Positions 16,678 through 27,514 of a DNA stretch of 64,000 nucleotides are shown here, in pieces. Origin of the DNA: a virus; the IMG/VR virus record IMGVR_UViG_3300045283_000116, positions 20,693 to 84,692 of that record. One strand, given 5' to 3'. The notes under the pieces were generated by a model that worked only from the letters and a program-made list of their open reading frames with translations, had not been told where the DNA came from and did no database searches. A program made the position numbers and the translations under genes. How positions within the stretch are numbered: the first letter of the stretch is position 1; each line of letters begins with the position of its first letter.

Positions 16678-19600
16678 ATGGATCAGACGCCGTTCGCGGG
16701 CCTGACTGTTCTCCAGCGCGGGGATGCGCTGGCAGTCGGCACTCCGTTCACGGACCGCGACGTGCGTACCGTCGACCACTACCTGCGCGTTGGCGCGATC
16801 GACCATCGCCACGACGCGCACCCGGCGCTCGCCAACCCGCAGGTCGCGCCGGGCGTGACCGTCGACCCGAGCGCGGGCCAGCTCACCCCGGACACGACGT
16901 ACTACGTGGGCTTCACGCTGCTGGACAGCTTCCAGGGTGAGACCGCAGTCTCCCCTTTGGGGTCGGGGGCCACGCCGCCCGGCCTGACGGACCCGACCGA
17001 GGCTCCGGTGGCGTCCGCTGTCTACACGGGCGGGACGCTCACGCCCGCCACGTACTACTACACGGTCACGCTCATGGACGAGTTCGGCGGCGAGACGCTG
17101 CCGAGCCCTGTCGCGCAGGTGAGCGTCGACTACGGCCACGCCTCGGCGACGGTGCTCATCAGCGGCTTGCTCGCCGTCAACGACGGCAACCCGGTGCGCC
17201 TGTATCGCTCGACGAACGGCGGCACCTACGACTACGTGGACTCGATCGCCTCGGATGTCGACTCGTACGTCGACGACGGCGCGGAGTGCATCGACTGCGG
17301 AATCGGGACTCCAGTCGTGAACAACACCATGAGCATCTCGAGGCTCCTGGTGACCGTGCCGTCGGCGGCGGTGGCAAGCGCGGCGGGGTTCGGGCTGTAC
17401 TGCTCGGACGCGCCGGATCTGGCGACCCCCGCGTTCATTGGCTTCCTCCCGGCCGCGAGCGCGGGGGTCCCGATCCAGATCGACAGCCCGTTGTTCGCCC
17501 CCGGCGAGCCGCCTCCTGTGTCGATGTCGACGCCGGGGGCGAACAAGATCGACCCGGACACGGAGTTGATCGACTGGCACTGGCTGCGGCCGGTGGACAC
17601 GTGGGCGTCGCTTGGCGAGGGCGTCAACGGCGATGTGCGCATGGCGATGGACACGAAGTTCATCTGGACGCCGAGCGGCTCGGGTGCCGTGGTGGCCGAC
17701 GACTGGATGCGCGTGCCGGGGACCACCGGCATGAACGGCGTCGGCGTCATCGACGGCAACGGCCACGCTGCATCCGGCTCGGCGATCGAGTTCACCGCCT
17801 CCGGCAACGTCCACGTCGCGGTGTCGCAGGGCGTCGGCGGCTCGGCACAGGTGCTCATCGGCAGCGCGGACCCGACGCTGTACGACGGCGACGAGCTCGA
17901 CTGGCTGTACGGCACCCCGAGCGCTCCGGGCACTGAGCTCGCGCACATCAAGGCGACCTCGTCCGGCGCGGAGTGGACCCAGGTCACCGAGCTCACCGGG
18001 GTCAGCCAGGACACGTCGGGATTCCAGTCGTTCGCTCTGGACGCGGCGCACACCAGCGACTACGCGATCGCCGAGTACGACGCCTCGGCGCGGCCGGGCT
18101 CCGTCCACGGCATCGGCTTCCAGGACCCGTCCGGCAACGTGCTGTGCCTCACCTACTACAGCGGCTACGCCCTGTTCGACGGCCCGCCGTTCGTCGGCGG
18201 AAGCCAGATCCACGCGTTCTCGTCGCCGCCGTCGACGACCGGATGGATTGTCCTCTCGCGGCTCGGCAGCACGATCCGCCTCGAGCATTGGACCGGCGAT
18301 CCGGCCGGGGGCGGAACCGTCGACTACAGCCAGGACTACGTCCTTACCGGCACGCTGGCGACGCACTTCGGCGGGGGCGCATCCTGCTTCCCGATCTATT
18401 GGGGCACGGGCGCGACGTACACCGCGGACATCCTGCGCGCGAGCCGCGGCGTGACGCTGAAGGCGCTGCTCGCAAGCGTCGACGGGAGTCCCGAGAAGGC
18501 CCTGATGCGCGACGACGGGACCTCGGACTTCCAGATCACGCTCGGCGGCTACGACCGCATCCAGTCGCTCGAGATCGTCGGCGCGGGCGGCACCACCGTG
18601 GACACGGTTGCCACGGTTGGCGGCAGCGCACGGGTGACGGTGACCGGTGCGATGGGCGGCAGCGGTGCGTCCGGCGCTCCGGGTCCTCCCGGTCCGACCG
18701 GCGCTACCGGCCCTGTTGGTCCGACCGGCGCGACCGGTGACCCCGGCGCTACCGGTCCGCCCGGCGCGACCGGCCCGACTGGCGCGACGGGTCCGGTCGG
18801 TCCCGCTGGCCCAACGGGTCCCGCTGGCGTGACCGGGCCGGTCGGGGCTACCGGGCCGCAAGGCATACAGGGCGTGCAAGGCGTCATCGGACCTACCGGT
18901 GCGACCGGGCCTGCCGGAACAGCGGGCGTCGTCGGCGCGACCGGCCCGACCGGAGCCACGGGTCCGACCGGTGCGACCGGACCTACCGGGGCCACCGGAC
19001 CTGCGGGTACCGCGGGCGCGATCGGCGCGACCGGGCCGGTCGGCGCAACTGGACCGACTGGAGTCACAGGTCCGGCCGGGGTCGCCGGTCCGACCGGCGC
19101 GACAGGTCCGGCTGGCACGGCTGGCGCTGTTGGCGCGACGGGACCGACCGGCCCGCAAGGCACCGCGGGCACCACTGGCGCGACCGGCGCGACAGGACCG
19201 ACCGGCGCGACCGGACCGACCGGCGCGACCGGACCGACCGGCGCGACCGGACCGACCGGCGCGACCGGACCGACCGGCGCGACCGGACCCATTGGGGCCA
19301 CCGGACCCACTGGACCCATTGGCACCAGTGGCGGCCGGACGTTCTGGCTTGACTATCAGGACAAGTCGGCCGTAACCCCGACCTACGGAACGGTGGTGGA
19401 GGCCCCGAGTCTGAAGACGCAGACCGCGCTCAGCCTGACCCTGTCGGGAACCTCCAACACTTTCGCCGCGGGCTTCATCTCACCCGATGGAGTTCCTGGG
19501 ACCGCGGTGTATCCACCCGAAACCGGAATCCTCCGGGACATCTACGGCATCGTGACGACTCCCGGTGCCTTCGCGACGATCACGGTCTACGTCGCCGTGC

Positions 19601-22600
19601 TTGATCCGGCGACTTCGGCCGAGAGCGGCGTCAGTCAGGTCACGAGCGCGCCGTTCGGCTACTCCGCAGCCCCGCAGCTCATTCAGATACCCAGCACCAC
19701 CACGGTGGGCGTGCCGATGAAGCCGGGGGATCGCATAACGGTCAAGATTTGGATGGCGCGCGTTAGCGGTCCCGCCAGCATCGGTGCCGCGGTCTACTTC
19801 GACGGCTACGACTATGCGTCGTACGTCCAGACCTCGCTCAGCGGCGGGCAGGGCGACGTGGGTGCCGCGGGGTTGCCGGGAACCGTGGGGTTGCCGGGAG
19901 CTACCGGGGCGACCGGGCCAACGGGAGCTACCGGGCCGACCGGGGCTACGGGTCCGACTGGAGTCACGGGTCCGGCCGGGGTAGTCGGTCCGACCGGCGC
20001 AACCGGGCCACAGGGCATCGCGGGTACCACTGGCGCGGTCGGTGCGACCGGGCCGATTGGAGCGACCGGGCCGATCGGCGCAACGGGTCCGACCGGAGTC
20101 GCAGGTCCGATCGGCGCGACTGGCCCACAGGGCGTCATCGGCCCGACGGGAGTGACCGGCCCGGCCGGAACGACCGGAGCCGTGGGCGCAACGGGACCGA
20201 CGGGTGCAACGGGGCCGATCGGTGCAACGGGTCCAGTCGGGATCAACGACCGCGGGGCATTCACGAACCCAACGGCGTATGCGGTCGGGGATGCCGTTAC
20301 GTCGGCGGGTGGCTACTACCGCTGCATCCTCGGTTACACGTCGAGCGCCACGTTGCCCGCTGCCGATCCGACCCACTGGGCACAGCTCGCCGCGCCTGGC
20401 GTCACCGGACCTACCGGAGCGACCGGGCCTACCGGGGCGACGGGACCTACCGGCGCGACGGGACCCATCGGCGCGACCGGACCCACGGGCTCGACCGGCG
20501 CGATCGGCGCGACCGGCCCCGGTGGAACGCCTGGCGCTGTCGGAGCGACCGGACCTGTCGGAGCGACCGGACCCGTCGGCGTAACGGGTCCGACTGGAGT
20601 CACAGGCCCAACCGGCGCTACGGGACCCATCGGGGCGACGGGGCCACAGGGTGCGACGAGCTACGACACCGACCAGATCGGTGCCGTCAAGGCGTGGTCG
20701 GCCAGCCTCGCTTCGATCCCCGCGGGCTACGTGGTGTGCAACGGCGCGACCTATACGCAGGTTGCGTACCCACAGGCTTATGACTTCGCCGTGACGAACG
20801 CCACAGGCTCGAACGGCCTCTGGGCGGCGGATACGTCAGCCCACACGTTCAGGGTGCCGAACCTCGCCGACCGCTTCATCTACGGCGTCGGCAGCCGGGC
20901 TGTCGGTACGAGTTCGATTACCTCGCCGCCCGGCGCGGCGAACCTGGGCGAGGAGACGCACGTCCTGACTCCGGCCGAGACGGCGATGATCGCCCACGGC
21001 CACACGATCACCGGCAACACGGGCAACCAGGGTGCACCCGACCACCTTCACCAGACTCCGGTCGCGGGCTACCAGTACCTCCTCTGGCTCGGGGAGGCGT
21101 GCCTCATCAACGCCGGGGCCGGGAGCGCGTACCCGCACGGCGCGGCCGCGAACACGGGCGCGTCGGACCGCAGCCTCGCCCACACGCACGACCAGGGCAC
21201 GCTCGCCAACTCCCTCACCACGGCGGCGAGCGGGGCGGCGCACAACAACATGCCGCCGTACGTGGTGCTGTTCTGGATCGTCAAGGTCGCCGGGGCGACG
21301 ATCAGCGCGTCGGTCATCACCGGCCCACCGGGACCGACCGGCGCGACAGGTCCGACCGGTGCGACCGGGCCGACAGGCGCGACAGGTCCGATAGGCGCGA
21401 CAGGTCCACCGGTCTCTGAGACCTCCATCCTGGCCGCTGTTCCCGTTCTCGACGTAGGCGTGCTCAACCAGATCCGCGCCGGACGAACGCTCACGGCAGC
21501 CGACTTCACAAGCATGGGCCTGTCGGCTCCGGTTGGCCTGTGGAATCTCTCCGACCTCACCGACGCGAGCGGTAACGGACGAGCCCTGACCAACAAGGGC
21601 TCAGTCACGTTCGACGTAGGCATCAACGGTTCCGCCAGCACCGCGGCGAGGTTTACCAGCACCGCGGCACAAAACCTGTATATCGCCGATACCGGTGCCG
21701 CCGATCCGTTCAGAATCAGGAACGGCTCGTGGGGTTGCTGGGTGCGTACGGCAAAACGCGGCGCTTCGCAGTATCTCGTGGCAAAATCCACTGCCGCTGG
21801 CGGGGGATACGGGTACTTCATATCCGTACTGACCAGTAATGTCGTTTATGCGCAGGTGTCCGGTGACGGGAGCGGCACAGCCAATATCGCTGGAACGACC
21901 GATATCGCCGACGATCGCTGGCATTTCGTTGTTGCCACATTCGACTCGATGTTCCTCCGCGCGTATGTAGATGGAGCCCTCGAGGCCCTTGTTCCGACCG
22001 CGAATGTCCCGATCTTTGGGACCTCGGGTGCATTGAACGTCGGTGCCTACGGTGGGGATGCTGCCACCGCCAACAACGGGCCTCATGGCGGTCGTATTGA
22101 CGAGGCGTTCGTCACCACCGACGTACTGAGCGACGAGCAGGTTCGCTTGCTCTACTGCGCACGGATTCCGCACAGCCTCGGCGTCACACCGGGTCACGCT
22201 TCGGTCAACGTTCATCGCCGTCGCAAGGGCGCAACAGCGATATCCGCCGACTTCGTGACCGCACCACAGCGCTGGTACAACTTCACGAACGGGTCGATCG
22301 CCGACAGTGGCTCGCAGGGCGTCTCAGTGGCCCCGGTGAATACCGCTCCCGTGCCTATCTCCGGAGCGGACGGCACAAAGGACAACGCCGTCATGTTCGG
22401 CGGGGCCGGATACCTGGCGTCAACGGATGCGCTCCTGCCCGCGGGCCTCGCTGCACGCAGCTACGGATGCTGGTTCAAGGTCAACAACGTCACCACGGGC
22501 TCAAATCAAACCATGATCGCCTGGGGCACGTACAGCACGGCGGATCTCAGGCTCGTTATGAACAACGCGGGAATACTCCAAACCATTGAGGCGGGCAACA

Positions 22601-23010
22601 TCATCAGCGGCCCATTCGTCGCCGACGGACAATGGCATCACGTGGTTGGAGTCGAAGATAACTCAGCGGTCGACGGCCTGAAGCGCAAGCTGTATCTCGA
22701 CGGTCGAGTGGTCGGTTCAGACACCACCATGTTCACGATCACCCTGGCCGGAGCCAACAAGTTCGCCATTGGCAACAACGGCAACTCGCCAGCTAGCGCT
22801 CCGTATCAGGGCATCATCGACTCCGTCTTCGTATGCGATTTCGCGATGCCATTCGAGACCGTTGCCAAGCTCTACACGAAGGGAGCCCAGGATCTCGGAG
22901 CCAGCCCCAAGAACTCCGGTGACCATGTCGAGCGCATGGACGCGACGAGCATTCTTGCGATCTTCGACAGCATCGACATGCAGAACACCGTGGACATGGT
23001 GATCGCATGA
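16678..23010 (+). CDS. Giant collagen-like tail fibre with binding domains
   Basis: 2110 residues. Residues 1-45 are the attachment module, followed by fibronectin-like repeats to about 290 and a beta region to about 655. Collagen Gly-X-Y tracts (mostly GAT-GPT) occupy about 660-882, 1057-1188, 1239-1326 and 1549-1579. Between them lie a jelly-roll-like domain (about 885-1055), a carbohydrate-binding-like domain (about 1189-1238) and a phage collar domain with His-rich loop (about 1328-1541). Two LamG/concanavalin-like domains follow (about 1619-1834 and 1858-2067). This is the likely receptor-binding fibre. Confidence 0.85.
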   Translation: MDQTPFAGLTVLQRGDALAVGTPFTDRDVRTVDHYLRVGAIDHRHDAHPALANPQVAPGVTVDPSAGQLTPDTTYYVGFTLLDSFQGETAVSPLGSGATPPGLTDPTEAPVASAVYTGGTLTPATYYYTVTLMDEFGGETLPSPVAQVSVDYGHASATVLISGLLAVNDGNPVRLYRSTNGGTYDYVDSIASDVDSYVDDGAECIDCGIGTPVVNNTMSISRLLVTVPSAAVASAAGFGLYCSDAPDLATPAFIGFLPAASAGVPIQIDSPLFAPGEPPPVSMSTPGANKIDPDTELIDWHWLRPVDTWASLGEGVNGDVRMAMDTKFIWTPSGSGAVVADDWMRVPGTTGMNGVGVIDGNGHAASGSAIEFTASGNVHVAVSQGVGGSAQVLIGSADPTLYDGDELDWLYGTPSAPGTELAHIKATSSGAEWTQVTELTGVSQDTSGFQSFALDAAHTSDYAIAEYDASARPGSVHGIGFQDPSGNVLCLTYYSGYALFDGPPFVGGSQIHAFSSPPSTTGWIVLSRLGSTIRLEHWTGDPAGGGTVDYSQDYVLTGTLATHFGGGASCFPIYWGTGATYTADILRASRGVTLKALLASVDGSPEKALMRDDGTSDFQITLGGYDRIQSLEIVGAGGTTVDTVATVGGSARVTVTGAMGGSGASGAPGPPGPTGATGPVGPTGATGDPGATGPPGATGPTGATGPVGPAGPTGPAGVTGPVGATGPQGIQGVQGVIGPTGATGPAGTAGVVGATGPTGATGPTGATGPTGATGPAGTAGAIGATGPVGATGPTGVTGPAGVAGPTGATGPAGTAGAVGATGPTGPQGTAGTTGATGATGPTGATGPTGATGPTGATGPTGATGPTGATGPIGATGPTGPIGTSGGRTFWLDYQDKSAVTPTYGTVVEAPSLKTQTALSLTLSGTSNTFAAGFISPDGVPGTAVYPPETGILRDIYGIVTTPGAFATITVYVAVLDPATSAESGVSQVTSAPFGYSAAPQLIQIPSTTTVGVPMKPGDRITVKIWMARVSGPASIGAAVYFDGYDYASYVQTSLSGGQGDVGAAGLPGTVGLPGATGATGPTGATGPTGATGPTGVTGPAGVVGPTGATGPQGIAGTTGAVGATGPIGATGPIGATGPTGVAGPIGATGPQGVIGPTGVTGPAGTTGAVGATGPTGATGPIGATGPVGINDRGAFTNPTAYAVGDAVTSAGGYYRCILGYTSSATLPAADPTHWAQLAAPGVTGPTGATGPTGATGPTGATGPIGATGPTGSTGAIGATGPGGTPGAVGATGPVGATGPVGVTGPTGVTGPTGATGPIGATGPQGATSYDTDQIGAVKAWSASLASIPAGYVVCNGATYTQVAYPQAYDFAVTNATGSNGLWAADTSAHTFRVPNLADRFIYGVGSRAVGTSSITSPPGAANLGEETHVLTPAETAMIAHGHTITGNTGNQGAPDHLHQTPVAGYQYLLWLGEACLINAGAGSAYPHGAAANTGASDRSLAHTHDQGTLANSLTTAASGAAHNNMPPYVVLFWIVKVAGATISASVITGPPGPTGATGPTGATGPTGATGPIGATGPPVSETSILAAVPVLDVGVLNQIRAGRTLTAADFTSMGLSAPVGLWNLSDLTDASGNGRALTNKGSVTFDVGINGSASTAARFTSTAAQNLYIADTGAADPFRIRNGSWGCWVRTAKRGASQYLVAKSTAAGGGYGYFISVLTSNVVYAQVSGDGSGTANIAGTTDIADDRWHFVVATFDSMFLRAYVDGALEALVPTANVPIFGTSGALNVGAYGGDAATANNGPHGGRIDEAFVTTDVLSDEQVRLLYCARIPHSLGVTPGHASVNVHRRRKGATAISADFVTAPQRWYNFTNGSIADSGSQGVSVAPVNTAPVPISGADGTKDNAVMFGGAGYLASTDALLPAGLAARSYGCWFKVNNVTTGSNQTMIAWGTYSTADLRLVMNNAGILQTIEAGNIISGPFVADGQWHHVVGVEDNSAVDGLKRKLYLDGRVVGSDTTMFTITLAGANKFAIGNNGNSPASAPYQGIIDSVFVCDFAMPFETVAKLYTKGAQDLGASPKNSGDHVERMDATSILAIFDSIDMQNTVDMVIA
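19183..19290 (+). repeat. 18-bp tandem repeat inside the collagen tract
   Basis: Six tandem units of accggcgcgaccggaccg; units 2-5 are identical and the outer two have one mismatch. Each unit encodes six collagen residues (GATGPT in register). Perfect identity suggests recent copy-number change by slippage, so fibre length may vary between isolates. Confidence 0.85.
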
Positions 23011-23423
23011 GGTCAACCCGTACGCCGATCCGGGGGATCTTCTCGCATACGATGACGGCCACCGGCGCTGCCGGATTCATAGTCGCGACTCTCGCGCCCG
23101 TGGGCGGTAATCAGATGGTGGCGTCGGGTGTGATGAACACCATCGTCATCCCTCGCGATGGCTGGTACAAGTTTTCGTTGGACGCGCAGTATCAGAACTC
23201 CGCTGGTAGTGCCTTTTACTCGTATGTTCAGCAGAACGGGACTAACATCATCATCGTGTCGGGCAATCAGAACGCTGTGGCATCCGCCCCTACGGCGGCC
23301 TACAGTCGTGTGGCCTGGTGCAAGGCGGGGGATAGGATTGTCGTTCAATCGAGCCACAACGAGGGCGGAGCGACAGTTCGCCAGATCAATGGCGTTCTGA
23401 CGATTGAGGAGATCGTGTCATGA
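23007..23423 (+). CDS. C1q/TNF-like jelly-roll protein
   Basis: 138 residues, ATGA overlap with the fibre. The pattern ([18 protein letters not shown], later [15 protein letters not shown]) is typical of small C1q-like trimeric jelly-roll heads found at fibre ends or as fibre-associated proteins. It may be a separate tip or a chaperone for the collagen fibre. Confidence 0.55.
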   Translation: MRSTRTPIRGIFSHTMTATGAAGFIVATLAPVGGNQMVASGVMNTIVIPRDGWYKFSLDAQYQNSAGSAFYSYVQQNGTNIIIVSGNQNAVASAPTAAYSRVAWCKAGDRIVVQSSHNEGGATVRQINGVLTIEEIVS

Positions 23424-24493
23424 GGCTCCACGTCGTCAGCCTGCCCCACACGCAGACGACCGGCGAGTACAACCAGTGCGCCTACACGGCCAAGGCCACC
23501 CGGTTCTGCACGATGATGACCGACCTCGGTCACGACGTGATCCTGTACGCCTCCGAGGAGAACGAGGCGCGCTGCGCCGAGCTGGTGACGTGCATCACGA
23601 AGAACCAGCAGGAGAACATGATCCCGGAGGGCGAGGTCTACGAGGTCGACTTCGACCCGACGCTGCCGTTCTGGCGGCACTTCAACGCCAAGGTGATCGA
23701 GAAGCTGCGCCCGCGGCTCGAGCCTCACGACTTCATCTGCCTGACGGTCGGCGACCCGCACCGCGAGATCGTCGAGGCGTACCCGAACCACATCGTTGTC
23801 GAGACTGGAGTCGGATACGAAGGCATCCTGCCGTCGACGTGGAAGGTGTACGAGAGCTACGCATGGATGCACGCCATGTACGGGAAGAACGGCCCGACCG
23901 CCGCTGACGGCCGCGCGTTCGACGCGGTGATCCCGAACTTCTACGACGTGGATGACTTCCCGGCCGGGGACGGGGACGGCGGCTACTACGCCTTCCTGTC
24001 GCGGATGACGCCGCGCAAGGGGCCGACGATCGCGATCGACGCCGCGGCCGAAGTTGGCGCGGAACTGTGGGTCGGCGGGTCGGGCGGCGACCGGATCGAG
24101 GCCGACCACGTGAAGTACCTCGGGTTTCTGGACGCAGAGGGGCGCGCGAAGGCGCTGGGCGGCGCGATCGCGACGTTCGTCCCAACGCAGTACATCGAGC
24201 CGTTCGGCGGGGTCGCGGTCGAGTCGATGCTTTGCGGGACTCCGGTCATCACTTCGGACTTCGGCGCGTTCACCGAGACGGTGCACCACGGCGTTGACGG
24301 CTACCGCTGTCACGTGATGGGCGAGTACGTCATCGCCGCACTGGCCGCCCACGAGCTCGACCGCGACGCGATCCGCGAGTCGGCGATCTCGCGATTCTCG
24401 ACGGAGGTTGCGGGTCGCAGATACGAGCTGCACTTCGGCCGGTTGCTGACGCTGTGGGGCGCAGGGTTCTACGAAGGGGTGACCGTCCGGTGA
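23420..24493 (+). CDS. Glycosyltransferase, GT-B fold (family 4-like)
   Basis: 357 residues, ATGA overlap with the jelly-roll gene. The C-terminal half has the family-4 donor site pattern: AFLSRMTPRKG near residue 195, then EPFGGVAVESMLCGTPVITS with the conserved E-x7-E. The N-terminal half starts LHVVSLPHTQTTGEY. It is co-transcribed with the fibre, so the likely acceptor is a fibre or virion protein. The sugar cannot be told from sequence. Confidence 0.85.
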   Translation: MRLHVVSLPHTQTTGEYNQCAYTAKATRFCTMMTDLGHDVILYASEENEARCAELVTCITKNQQENMIPEGEVYEVDFDPTLPFWRHFNAKVIEKLRPRLEPHDFICLTVGDPHREIVEAYPNHIVVETGVGYEGILPSTWKVYESYAWMHAMYGKNGPTAADGRAFDAVIPNFYDVDDFPAGDGDGGYYAFLSRMTPRKGPTIAIDAAAEVGAELWVGGSGGDRIEADHVKYLGFLDAEGRAKALGGAIATFVPTQYIEPFGGVAVESMLCGTPVITSDFGAFTETVHHGVDGYRCHVMGEYVIAALAAHELDRDAIRESAISRFSTEVAGRRYELHFGRLLTLWGAGFYEGVTVR

Positions 24494-26241
24494 CGATCAC
24501 TTCGATCGCGCCGGACCGTACGACGGCGACGATCGACCACACGATCATCGTCGACATCGTCGGCGGCGTGAACGTGATGCCCGCCATCCAGCGCCAGTGG
24601 TGCTTCGAGGCGATCGACACCTGCGCGTTCGACTGGATGCGTCTCGCCGCCGCGGTAGGTGTGAACACGCACGACTCGACCCTCGGGCAGGCCGGAGTCA
24701 CGCCCGCCAACATCCGCATCGTCTGCGAGGTCGTGCCGAAGGGGAGCATCTCGCGCTTCGACCAAGGCGAATACGGCTACGGCGTGTGGGGCGACCCGCG
24801 GCTTCCGGAGAACCACGTCTACATCTGGGATGGCCTCGGGGCCAACCCGCCGCCGTTCGGTGGCCGCATGTTCTTCAAGGAGACCGTCATCCATGCGCTC
24901 GGGGACATCGCCACCGTGGCGCTCGCGCCGCAGAAGGACCCGTGGAAGATGGCGGAGCTCGGGATGGCGATGGGTCTCGGCACCGTCACCACCGAGAGCT
25001 TCGACACGCCGAACACGCCTCCGGACCTGCTCATGCCTCCGGACTCCCGTCCGAAGCAGACCGACCTCAACAACATGAAGAAGCCCAGCATCAACGAGGC
25101 GTACAACGCCTGGCTCGGCGTCGGAAAGCACATCAAGCAGCTACACCGCGACGACTTCTTCGAGCCGATCCCCGGCTTCCCGGACGAAACGGACAACTTC
25201 TACTACCTGTATTGGGGCAAGACGGTCGGGCTCGACGGCGTGCCCGGCATGTACAACCCCGACAATCCGGAGGTCGTCGGCGGGGGCGGGATGTTCCAGG
25301 AGACGTACATCACCGTCGACGCGCCGCCGTGGGACGAGGACCCGCGCGAGTTCATGGCCGAAGCGTTCAAGGACATCTACGCCGCCAACGGCGCGTACCG
25401 CTTCGCCAACAGGACGAAACTCAAGGCGGACTATCGGGTCGTCGACAAGCACTTCTCGATCCTGCTGCCCCTGGGTGGCACCGGCTACACGGGGGCGGCG
25501 TCCGACATCGGCTCGGCGCTGCTGGGGGTCAATCAGGACACGGGTGCCCTGACCCAGAACGAGCTGTCGATCCGCACCGGCCTGCCGCACTCGAAGATCA
25601 CGCAGCACTCCTCGATCCAGACGCGGCCGTGGGGAATGGAGGACGAGCCTCACGTGGTGGGCACGACCTACGAGGTCTCGGTTCAGACGACGATCGAACA
25701 GCAGGACGAACGGCAGACGGTCACCGCGCACGAGGGCTACAAGCGTGGGCTCACGATCGCGCTCAAGATCGACGAGCCCCACGGCGGAGTGTCCGAGGAG
25801 GACTGGTTGGCCGGGGTCGGGCTCGGGATCATCGGCAGCCAGATCAACATGCAGATCCTCGTCAATATCGCGACGTTGCCCGACCACAGCCCGCCGAACC
25901 CCTTGATCCGGCCGGGCATCGACTTCGGCAACACCATCGACGGCGTGACTGAAGTCTCACCCTTCCTGGCCGGGGTAGCGGTCATCAACCGCCACGCGCC
26001 GAACGGCTCCCCCGCTACGTTCCCGCTGAACATCCACGCCGAGTGGCACGCGCACTCGAGACGGGGGCCGGGGCGACTTGCGACTGGAGTCGTGAAGGTC
26101 AAGGGCTGGGACAACGGTGTGATGGTCCCGGCCGATCGGCACATGGGGCGCGGTGTGACGGCGGCCGACCAACACGAGCCCGCCGTATTGGACTCCGGTG
26201 GCACCGGATACGCGCAGCCCTTGACGGTCAACGGCATCTGA
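24490..26241 (+). CDS. Large tail-region protein, possible degenerate zinc metallopeptidase
   Basis: 583 residues from a GTG overlapping the previous stop. Two short patterns recall zincin peptidases of the lethal-factor type: TVIHALGDIATVAL, where HExxH would be expected, and EFMAEAFKDIY (about residue 293), like the third-ligand helix. The glutamate and second histidine of HExxH are absent, so activity is doubtful. The C-terminal 180 residues are beta-rich. The role is unknown; it is a virion protein by position. Confidence 0.5.
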   Translation: MTITSIAPDRTTATIDHTIIVDIVGGVNVMPAIQRQWCFEAIDTCAFDWMRLAAAVGVNTHDSTLGQAGVTPANIRIVCEVVPKGSISRFDQGEYGYGVWGDPRLPENHVYIWDGLGANPPPFGGRMFFKETVIHALGDIATVALAPQKDPWKMAELGMAMGLGTVTTESFDTPNTPPDLLMPPDSRPKQTDLNNMKKPSINEAYNAWLGVGKHIKQLHRDDFFEPIPGFPDETDNFYYLYWGKTVGLDGVPGMYNPDNPEVVGGGGMFQETYITVDAPPWDEDPREFMAEAFKDIYAANGAYRFANRTKLKADYRVVDKHFSILLPLGGTGYTGAASDIGSALLGVNQDTGALTQNELSIRTGLPHSKITQHSSIQTRPWGMEDEPHVVGTTYEVSVQTTIEQQDERQTVTAHEGYKRGLTIALKIDEPHGGVSEEDWLAGVGLGIIGSQINMQILVNIATLPDHSPPNPLIRPGIDFGNTIDGVTEVSPFLAGVAVINRHAPNGSPATFPLNIHAEWHAHSRRGPGRLATGVVKVKGWDNGVMVPADRHMGRGVTAADQHEPAVLDSGGTGYAQPLTVNGI

Positions 26242-26269
26242 CGGTAGGGTTTTCCGCTGCGACAAAAAA

Positions 26270-26336
26270 TGCGACGCCGCTGGACGGAGTTGTCCTAGAC
26301 CGAGGACCATTCCCGCGCTGAACCAGCGGCGTCGCA
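26270..26336 (+). terminator. Long nested hairpin after the tail operon
   Basis: A perfect 14-bp stem (26270-26283 with 26323-26336, GCGACGCCGCTGG paired with its complement) encloses a second hairpin (GTCCT/AGGAC at 26292-26307). It is followed by GTCGTTCTACC. The tail matches that of the 28.4 kb terminator (GTCGTTCTGC). It probably ends the tail operon, though the T tract is weak. A TAGGGTTTT sequence at 26245 precedes it. Confidence 0.6.
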
Positions 26337-26367
26337 GTCGTTCTACCACCTACCCGTAGGAGGAGAC

Positions 26368-26880
26368 ATGACGACGGACAAGGGTCCGCAGCATTTCATG
26401 GTCGGATTCGTCGGAGGTCTGACGATCGGCCTGTTGGTCGGCTGGCTCTATCTCAGCGGCGGCTCTGCTGGTGCGAAGCCGCGGCCGCACTGCTCCCCCG
26501 CGTGCGTCGAGCGCGTGAAGGGCAAGATCAGGAAGCGCCTGCACCACCGGCACGTACTGGAGGCGCGCCACGCTCGGTATCGGGCGGCGAAGGAACGTGC
26601 GGGCATGGCGACCGCCGTCGCGTCGTGGTACGAGGACGCCGGAGGAACGGCGTGCGGAACGCACTACAGGGACGGAGTGGCCCACAAGACGTTGCCGTGC
26701 GGCACGTTCGTCCGGATGTGCGCGGTGCGTTGCGTGACCGCGACCGTTCAAGACCGAGGGCCGTTCATCGCAGGACGCGAGTTCGATCTCAATCCTGGCC
26801 TCAAGGCCGACATCGGGTGCGGCGACATCTGCACGGTCCGTTGGGCCGTCGTCACCGAGCACCCTCCGACCGGAAGGTAG
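26368..26880 (+). CDS. Membrane-anchored RlpA-like double-psi barrel protein
   Basis: 170 residues, strong GGAGGAGA ribosome site. Residues 10-33 form one membrane segment, then comes a CSPACVERVKGKIR module shared with the next gene. The RlpA-like domain follows: ASWYEDAGG, AHKTLPCGTFV and QDRGPFIAGREFDLN, with the Asp-Arg-Gly-Pro core intact. RlpA proteins cleave or bind peptidoglycan glycan strands. Six extra Cys residues suggest disulphides outside the cell. It is probably a wall-remodelling enzyme used at entry or lysis. Confidence 0.82.
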   Translation: MTTDKGPQHFMVGFVGGLTIGLLVGWLYLSGGSAGAKPRPHCSPACVERVKGKIRKRLHHRHVLEARHARYRAAKERAGMATAVASWYEDAGGTACGTHYRDGVAHKTLPCGTFVRMCAVRCVTATVQDRGPFIAGREFDLNPGLKADIGCGDICTVRWAVVTEHPPTGR

Positions 26881-26882
26881 AC

Positions 26883-27275
26883 ATGACCGTCCTACTGGCC
26901 TCACTGGCGCTCGTCGCCGCCCCGCATCCCATCCACCACCCCCGGCCCAGCCACTCGCCCTGTTCGATCGCGTGTATCGAGCGGGTGAAGACCAAGATCC
27001 GGCACGACATCCGGGTGCGCCATCGCAAGGAATGGCGGGCCTTCATCGCCCCGTACGTCGGCTGGCTCAGATCGACGCGCTCGTGCGAGTCGGGCGGCGA
27101 CTACAAGATCAACACGGGCAACGGGTTCTACGGTGCGTACCAGTTCGTCCTGACCACCTGGCAGTCGATGGGTGGCCGCGGGTTGCCCAACGACGCTTCG
27201 CCATTGGAGCAGGACTACCGGGCGGTGAAGCTGCTCAAGGCGGCTGGCACCGGGCCGTGGCCCGTCTGCGGGTAG
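26883..27275 (+). CDS. Resuscitation-promoting-factor-like wall hydrolase
   Basis: 130 residues with a short signal-like N-terminus (MTVLLASLALVAA). A CSIACIERVKTKIR module is shared with the preceding protein. The C-terminal 75 residues are an Rpf domain: CESGGDYKINTGNGFYGAYQF, then TWQSMGG, a LEQDYRA helix and PWPVCG. The Glu after the first Cys is the predicted catalytic acid of this lysozyme-like fold. Rpf domains are typical of Actinobacteria and their phages. Confidence 0.9.
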   Translation: MTVLLASLALVAAPHPIHHPRPSHSPCSIACIERVKTKIRHDIRVRHRKEWRAFIAPYVGWLRSTRSCESGGDYKINTGNGFYGAYQFVLTTWQSMGGRGLPNDASPLEQDYRAVKLLKAAGTGPWPVCG

Positions 27276-27287
27276 TCGTAGATTAGG
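27274..27287 (+). promoter_or_regulatory. Third AGTCGTAGATTAGG element
   Basis: Exact 14-base copy of the elements at 1252 and 3899, overlapping the stop codon of the Rpf gene. TAGATT would be the -10 box. Here the following AGGGGG also looks like the ribosome site for the GTG at 27299, so the promoter reading is less secure than at the other copies. Confidence 0.45.
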
Positions 27288-27298
27288 GGGCGAGCAAT

Positions 27299-27514
27299 GT
27301 GCTCGCCCTCGCCGCTGAAACCCTGTTTGGTGCAGTCGCCGCGCTGTGCTCCATCATCGGCATAGCGATGGCGATCCTCAGCCATATCGCTGGGCGCAGG
27401 AACGCGGCCGAGCAGGCTGCCGATGAGCTGCACGAGAAGCTGCTGGCTGAGCAGCGCCGCTCCGAGGAGCTCTCAGCCGAGCTCCACAGGCTGAGGATGG
27501 AGGAGCTGTCGTGA
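27299..27514 (+). CDS. Small membrane protein with coiled coil (holin/spanin candidate)
   Basis: 71 residues from GTG (an ATG in another frame lies 3 bases upstream). One membrane helix at about residues 5-30 is followed by a charged coiled coil ([21 protein letters not shown]). It lies in the wall-hydrolase cluster and overlaps the next gene at ATGA-type spacing. A holin-accessory or spanin-like role is possible but not shown. Confidence 0.6.
   Translation: MLALAAETLFGAVAALCSIIGIAMAILSHIAGRRNAAEQAADELHEKLLAEQRRSEELSAELHRLRMEELS

Noticed and set aside
18658-21414. Regular short repeats suggesting a CRISPR-like or minisatellite array
   Set aside because: The repeats are in frame and encode collagen Gly-X-Y triplets; there are no unique spacers.
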